Assembly (NCBI GenBank): GCA_900155495.1
Contig: FTLJ01000191.1
Coordinates: forward strand, 25,136 to 89,135
From: Porogramme epimiltina
Taxonomy: Eukaryota; Basidiomycota; Agaricomycetes; Polyporales; Polyporaceae
Length of the DNA stretch: 64,000 nucleotides
Direction of reading: 5' to 3'
Shown: in pieces, positions 58,686 to 64,000 of the stretch
Layout of the letters: each line of letters opens with the position of its first letter
How positions within the stretch are numbered: the first letter of the stretch is position 1
The notes under the pieces: generated by a model
Told to the model about the DNA's origin: nothing
Database searches by the model: none
The model's input: only the letters and a program-made list of their open reading frames with translations
Program-made: the position numbers and the translations under genes

Positions 58686-59454
58686 ATGGTGCGCCATTTA
58701 CTAACTTCGCGCGCCGCGCGCGCGATTACTACTGCTAACTCGCGCCACCCCCGCCTCGCCGCATTCACTCGTAGTCCTCTGGTGTCGCCGTCGGTTCCGA
58801 ATGTCTTACTGCCTATGAGGAGCTCAAGCTCGGGCGCGCCTCCAAGCCCAAGTTTCTCATCTTCACGATCAACAGCTCCCTCACTGAAATTATCGTCGAG
58901 AAGAAGGGCGAGAAGGGGAGCACGTACGACGAGTTCCTGAGCGCGCTCCCCGAGGCGGAGTGCCGGTGGGGCGTTTTCGACTTCGAGTACAAGCGGGATG
59001 ACGGTGGGATCCGGAACAAGCTCGCGTTCATCTGTTGGTGAGCACATCCGTCTCCACCCCCTACCCTCCGAGCTCCTTCCGCTCCTCCCCTACTACACGC
59101 TGTGTGCGTGGGGCAGGGCGGATTGACGAACCGAGAGGTCCGGGGACGTACAGACCGGAATGGCTAACCGTTATCCGCGCGGCGGGCGCGCGATCGCGCT
59201 GATCAGGTCTCCCGACGATGCGAAGATTAAGCAGAAGATGCTTTTCGCGTCGTCCAAGGAGGCGTTGCGGCGCGCATTTGTCGGCATCGCCGCCGAGATC
59301 CAGGCGACCGACTTCAGCGAGATCGCAGAGGAAATCGGTGCGCCTCAAACTCGATTCCTGCCTTCGTGTTCCTCGCTGACCCAGACTTTTGTCCTTGCCG
59401 CCACCGCCCCGATATATTTGCACAGTCCTCGAAAAGGTCTCGCGATTCAACTGA
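58686..59454 (+). CDS. COF1: Cofilin (actin-depolymerising factor)
   Basis: Exon 1 contributes only the ATG (58686-58688). It is followed by 58775-59037, 59207-59337 and 59426-59454, giving 141 residues. The protein reads [20 protein letters not shown], then [54 protein letters not shown] and [14 protein letters not shown], ending VLEKVSRFN. These are the ADF-homology hallmarks, including the actin-binding long helix ([18 protein letters not shown]). It severs and depolymerises actin filaments in the cytoplasm. The intron directly after the start codon is needed: the sequence read through from the ATG gives an unrelated frame. Confidence 0.93.
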
Positions 59455-59918
59455 GCGCACCACGGACGCACGCGACCCTACGTTCACCCTCCCATCGCAC
59501 TGCGCACGACTCGTTTATGAGACGCCCTAGGACGACCCGTAATTCTGTAGCGCACGGACTTTCCTCCACGTATCCCGAGATGAAGAAGTGCTGTAGAACT
59601 GTATAAATGACATACCATTTCCTCTGACGGCATCCTGGTCCGTCGTATCGTCTGTCCCTTGCCGTTACGTTGAGCCTTCGGAGACACTGTCCCGTTCGGT
59701 TTGTGTGCGGGCCGCCTTGCCGCCACCGATTCGGGCGCTCCGGCGAGCTATGACGCTCGGCTATGCCGTGCGGCGTCCAGAGCGTGTTCGCATGTTGTCC
59801 GCAGCGTCATCGCCGCCGTCGTCGCTCCGAGCAACGACGCTCACCTTAAATTTCTACGCTTGACGTCTGCGACTGAATTTCCCTCCCGTAATACTCCCTG
59901 TCAATCACCGACATTGCG

Positions 59919-61336
59919 ATGGCCACGCCAACAGACAAGCCAGTCGTCCCTGGGGGGTTCACCGCCGACTCGCCCTCACCCTCTCCCTACAACCAAGATG
60001 TGCCCGAGAGTCTCCGCCGCGCAACTTCAAGGCTGCAATTTCCCCCCTCCTATGTCGTCGTCGGGTTCTACAGACTTGTCACAGACAGCAAGTTGCGGGT
60101 TCCTGCATGGCAGAAATGCAAGCATGGATTTGTGAGGGGTGCTTCGGTTGGTCTCATCTGGGTGAGCATTGGACGCGGTTGTATGATAATATTTGGCGGC
60201 ACAACCATGCATAGGGCTGAATGCTCACTTTGTGAAGGCTGCTGGGACGTATAAGATCCAGAAGGTGTTCGTCGAGTACTTCCTCATCAAGTGAGTTCTG
60301 TAGTGGGCATACACAATGCAGATTCTGAGTGCCCCGTACAAGCTCGCCTCGTGTGACTGGTCTATCTCGGGATGCCGTGTTCGGTATCCAGATGCCTTTT
60401 GACCTCCCCACATGTGCGTCTTTCTATCCCCTCAGGACCCTTGCTTGTAGTCTGACCCCTTTATGACCGGATGTTGCGCCCCTATAGACGCGACTCTCTT
60501 CTTCCTCTCCAGCCAGATCTCGGCTGTCATCTATTTCTTCCTTTCGCGCAACATTCGTATTGCACGTGAGCGGGCTTGGGAGCAGACCATTCAAAGTCGT
60601 GGCAAGGCCGCAGACTGGTGGCGGCCATACGTCGAGGAATGGGATCACCCGCCTGTCGTCAAGCCGGTGACATGGAGCCGTAAGGTATTCATGAGCGGGC
60701 CTGTTGGTGGCATCATTGCGAAAGGTGCGTGTAATTGACATAGCTTGCAAGGTGGGGAGGTATAACTGATGGGTCCCTACACTTAGTAATTGCCCTACCC
60801 CTGAACTTCATTCCGCTCGCTGGGATGATTATAGCAGCGTGGTTCAAAGCACTGGGTACAGCGCGGTATCTACATGAGCCTGTGCGTCCTTTCCCCTCAC
60901 AGCGTGGTTAGTATGCACGACTCACGTAAGTTGTAGTACTACAAGGCGAAGAACATGACCCCAGATCAGATTGGAACATTCATCGAGGAGCGCAAGTGGG
61001 ACTACAGAGGTAGACCTCCTCCCTTCGGGTTGCCTCAGCAGTGATCACTTACTGATATACTTGCGCGCAGTGTTCGGTTTTACTGCCGCTCTCGTCGAAC
61101 GTATCCCTATTGTTGGCCTCGTTTTCTCTGTGTCTAATCGCATCGGGGCCGCTATGTGGGCACACGGTACGTGATGTTTGTCTGCTCGAAGCGGACTGCT
61201 CCATGTTGGATATACCCTCAACCGTCTTCCTGTTTTACGTGCAGATCTCGAGAAGCGCCAACACTATGTTGCAGACCTCAAGGCAGGGCACACCACGCCG
61301 CAGTCATCACGTATTATCAAGCCGAAGGCAGATTGA
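59919..61336 (+). CDS. EI24/Rrt8-like multi-spanning membrane protein
   Basis: Starts MATPTDKPVVPGGFTADSPS. Exons give SYVVVGFYRLVTDSKLRVPA, GTYKIQKVFVEYFLI, RVTGLSRDAVFGIQMPFDLP, SQISAVIYFFLSRN, PPVVKPVTWSRKVFMSGPVG, IALPLNFIPLAGMIIAAWFK, LGTARYLHEPYYKAKNMTPD and TAALVERIPIVGLVFSVSNR, ending HDLEKRQHYVADLKAG and a short basic tail. Several long hydrophobic segments and the PLNFIPLAG core resemble the EI24 / Lds1-Lds2-Rrt8 group of fungal membrane proteins linked to lipid droplets and spore walls. The family call is from memory of that core, so moderate. At least six introns; the exon near 60300-60415 uses the acceptor gtacaag|CTCGCC. Confidence 0.6.
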
Positions 61337-61977
61337 GTGGAAGTTTGTGTACAACATGGACCATAAATATCGAGGCCGGACTACTATTTATGTCTGTAGG
61401 ATTACCGCACAACTGTGCACTCCAGTGCACGCTGCACTCTTCTACGCGGACTCAGAGCTGGCTATCTCACGGTGTTGTTGCCCTCCTGAACCTCTTGAAT
61501 AAAACTCATCCGAGATGTGATCTTTGAACACATGCGATGGATGACGTCTTTTGTGTAGCGGGTTCAAACGCTGTACGACGTACTCCGTCCTATATTTACT
61601 TTTTGTTGCAGGGTGCCTGGCCGGATATGTACTTCGTAGAACCCGAAGTACGCATCGCAGCCAACTATCGGTGACAAGCATCAACGGCGCATGTCATGAT
61701 GTCACCATCAAGTTCGATCGGATGTTGAGTTTGTGGTGCCGTAGGGATGCGTGTCCCCCCACGCAGCGGCATCCGCCTATACGGCTTCCACTCCGAAGTG
61801 CGCAGGTGAGTCAATTTGAACAGACTCGCTTCGTCTCTCAGGCACCAATAGTATAAAGCTCCAGCAGTCGGCACTCAGTCGCAGGCGGAACACCCACCAC
61901 AACAAACCTCACATACCGAGAACTCGGTTCGTTCTGATTGACCTCCACCTCCTCGAAGCCAGCTAACTGGAAAACAG
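61337..61977. other. Spacer before the FAD monooxygenase
   Basis: No gene seen. The last 100 bases hold the likely leader of the gene starting at 61978. Confidence 0.35.
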
Positions 61978-63183
61978 ATGGCCACTACTCAACCCCGCAT
62001 TGTCATCATTGGCGGTGGCCCTAGCGGACTGGTACTCCTCCTTACGCTCATCAGGCGCGGCATTCCTGCCACCCTCTTCGAGCGCGATGCCGATCGATCC
62101 TCCCGTGCTCACCTCGGTGGTACCCTCGATCTTCGTTGGGAAACGGGCCAGCGCGCACTCCGCGAGAACGGTCTCCAGGATGTCTTCATAGCCAATTCGC
62201 GCGAAGACCTCGACTTCATGACCGTTACCGACTCCTCCGCCAACATTCTCCTCCGGACGCCCGAGGGCAAGCCGAAGCCGGAAGAATCCCGCCCCGAGAT
62301 CGACCGTACAGTCCTCCGTCGCATCCTGTACGAAGCCATCCCCGCTGAACACATCAAGTGGGGCCATGCCTTCGCCTCCGCTCGCCCCCTCGGCAACGGC
62401 CAACACGAGGTCACGTTTGCCAACGGCGCGACCGTCATCTCCGACATCCTCGTCGGCGCGGACGGCGCACACTCACGCGTGCGCGCCCTCGTCTCTCCCG
62501 GGTCCACTCCCACCTACACGGGCATCTCCGCTGTCGAAGTCTCGCTCACCGCCGCGGCCGCGGCTGCGCCAGACATGGCCGACGTCCGCGCGCTCATCGG
62601 CCGGGGGACGCTCATGTCGCTCGAAGGCGGGCACATGCTCGGTGGGCAGCTCAACGGCGAGGGGCGTGTGCGCTCCTTCGCTATGCTCCGCGCGGCCGAG
62701 GGCTGGACGCTGCCCGCGGACACTGCTGGCGCGTGCGCTGCGCTGCGCGACGCGCACCCGGGCTGGGCGCCAGTGCTCCTCAAGATGTTCGGCCAGGGAG
62801 ACACCGTGGAGGGCGTGCCCATCGTTCGTCCGCTGTACACCCTCCCTGTGGGGCACCGGTGGGACCACGTCGACGGGGTGACGCTCATTGGCGACGCGGC
62901 GCACCTGATGCCGCCGTTCGCAGGGATGGGCGTGAACCTGGCGATGCTTGACGCTTTGGAGTGCGGGCTGGCCCTCGTGGACGTGATCACGAAGGGCGCG
63001 CCTGTGGCGGAGCGGGAGGCGGCCGTGGCACACTGGGAGGAGACGATGTTTGCGCAGGCGGCGACTTGGGGGAAGATGACGACTGAGAACATGGAGGGGT
63101 TCTTCGGCAAGGACGCGCCCGCGTCGATGCTGGAGAAGCTGCAGAAGTATATGGGCCTGGCGCCGGTGAGCAGGGAGAAGTAA
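61978..63183 (+). CDS. FAD-dependent monooxygenase (TetX/salicylate hydroxylase-like)
   Basis: A single exon of 401 residues. The N-terminal Rossmann motif is RIVIIGGGPSGLVLLLTLIR (about residues 7-26), ending in the acidic ribose-binding residue of TLFERDA. The mid-protein NAD(P)H/FAD motif is ILVGADGAHSRVRALV. The C-terminal flavin motif is TLIGDAAHLMPPFAGMGVNL, then AMLDALECGLAL. These define class A flavoprotein monooxygenases of the TetX-like subgroup. They hydroxylate aromatic or polyketide-like substrates with NAD(P)H and oxygen in the cytosol. It is the only sizeable intronless gene in the window, and its codons are markedly GC-rich at third positions. That could mean high expression, retroposition or transfer; sequence alone does not decide. 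The substrate is unknown. Confidence 0.9.
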   Translation: MATTQPRIVIIGGGPSGLVLLLTLIRRGIPATLFERDADRSSRAHLGGTLDLRWETGQRALRENGLQDVFIANSREDLDFMTVTDSSANILLRTPEGKPKPEESRPEIDRTVLRRILYEAIPAEHIKWGHAFASARPLGNGQHEVTFANGATVISDILVGADGAHSRVRALVSPGSTPTYTGISAVEVSLTAAAAAAPDMADVRALIGRGTLMSLEGGHMLGGQLNGEGRVRSFAMLRAAEGWTLPADTAGACAALRDAHPGWAPVLLKMFGQGDTVEGVPIVRPLYTLPVGHRWDHVDGVTLIGDAAHLMPPFAGMGVNLAMLDALECGLALVDVITKGAPVAEREAAVAHWEETMFAQAATWGKMTTENMEGFFGKDAPASMLEKLQKYMGLAPVSREK

Positions 63184-64000
63184 ACAGGTCTGTCAATCAC
63201 TGCCTTTGATCAGACGAACCTCCACGGTCATAAGTATTGAATAGGCGTCCCGTTTTAGCTTACCATCATTCTAATTCCTTGTATCCCCGCTCTCATCCTA
63301 CGGAGACATATCCGTTGTATGTACCATACATTGTATCGTTACCAGGACTATTCCTGAACTCCCCCCTCCCTCTTCCCAAATACCCCAAATACAAAGTGAA
63401 ACATACCCCCTTCATGACATCATTGCACGATGCTTAACGTGTTGAAGTCCAAAATTGAGGACATCGATCCTGTGGCGTTTAACGTGGTCCATCAACGGGA
63501 TCCTGATAAAGATGCCACCGTACGAGAGACATGGCGAGTTATGAGCCAGACCAAGTCATCACGACTTGGTAGTCCGTCAATCAAACCGCGCCACTATATC
63601 CGTGGGAATATCCAAAGGGCAACACGCGTCGCGCAATACAGCTGTTTGCGAAATTCGTGTCCGGGCGCTTTTTGCAAGTCGCGCGTCGCGCACGAAAAAA
63701 TCCGAAAAATCGAAAAATGGCTCATGCGTAGAGGCACGCCTGCGTGCTAGTTTTCATCTCAGAAGGCATCATATATGAAGTATAAACGTACATATAGGAT
63801 GGAGGCATGGTTTTGAGCGCATTATTGCGTTCAGAAATAAGGACGGAGCTGATGCCGTGGAAGTGGTGTGCCAGCTGGCACCGATTACCACCCTTTCTCC
63901 TACTCAGCACTCCACCATCTCATTCTGGAGGTTCGAGATACTATACCCCCTTTCTACATCAGCAAAAGGGCACCAGGATAGTAAGGTCCCGGTAATGCGC
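63184..64000. other. Right-end stretch without a gene
   Basis: 3' flank of the monooxygenase followed by AT-richer sequence with short frames only. Confidence 0.4.

Noticed and set aside
61550..61585. B-box-like GGTTCAAAC suggesting a tRNA
   Set aside because: No A-box or cloverleaf could be built around it. No tRNA, rRNA or CRISPR array was recognised in the window.

Overview
The window reads as nuclear DNA of a filamentous basidiomycete, most likely a wood-decaying agaricomycete. The genes are dense and cut by many 45-80 base introns with GT (occasionally GC) donors, the promoters are CT-rich, and the gene set includes an AA9 polysaccharide monooxygenase with a CBM1 domain, a related AA9 with arginine at its mature N-terminus, and several trichodiene-synthase-like sesquiterpene synthases. 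All gene models were built by hand from reading frames, splice signals and family motifs. No database search was run.

Layout. 1-3338 (-): 5' part of an SH3-containing Cdc25-type RasGEF that runs off the left edge. 4504-6721 (+): NiCoT nickel/cobalt transporter. 6826-8260 (-) and 8293-9937 (+): a Ctk2-like cyclin and the GPI transamidase subunit PIG-U, with start codons 32 bases apart. 10056-29838: an accessory block, almost all on the minus strand, with five TRI5-type sesquiterpene synthases (called A-E here), a decayed P450, a dead mitochondrial phosphate carrier and an intact one. A unit of synthase plus carrier is duplicated (about 16.87-20.87 kb and 25.80-30.09 kb); one carrier has died and the other is intact. 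30.1-32.6 kb has no confident gene. 32672-33849 (-): SH3-like protein of unknown role. 33.9-35.8 kb: GC-rich and unassigned. 35861-38312 (-): NCA2. 38622-39772 and 40340-41957 (-): tandem AA9 genes.

From 42.6 kb the window is mostly housekeeping genes: VPS37 (-), exosome RRP40 (+), EAF6 (-), a large RA-PH signalling protein (+, 48279-52669), the FACT subunit POB3 (-), alpha-actinin (+), cofilin (+), an EI24/Rrt8-like membrane protein (+) and a single-exon FAD monooxygenase (+).

The most interesting signal is in the synthases. In all five, the Asn-Asp start of the Mg-binding NSE motif is restored only if a six-base microexon is spliced in between two short introns. The same architecture (30-base exon, 6-base exon, 193-base exon) holds in every copy. 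Synthase A also appears to have an intron that splits its start codon.
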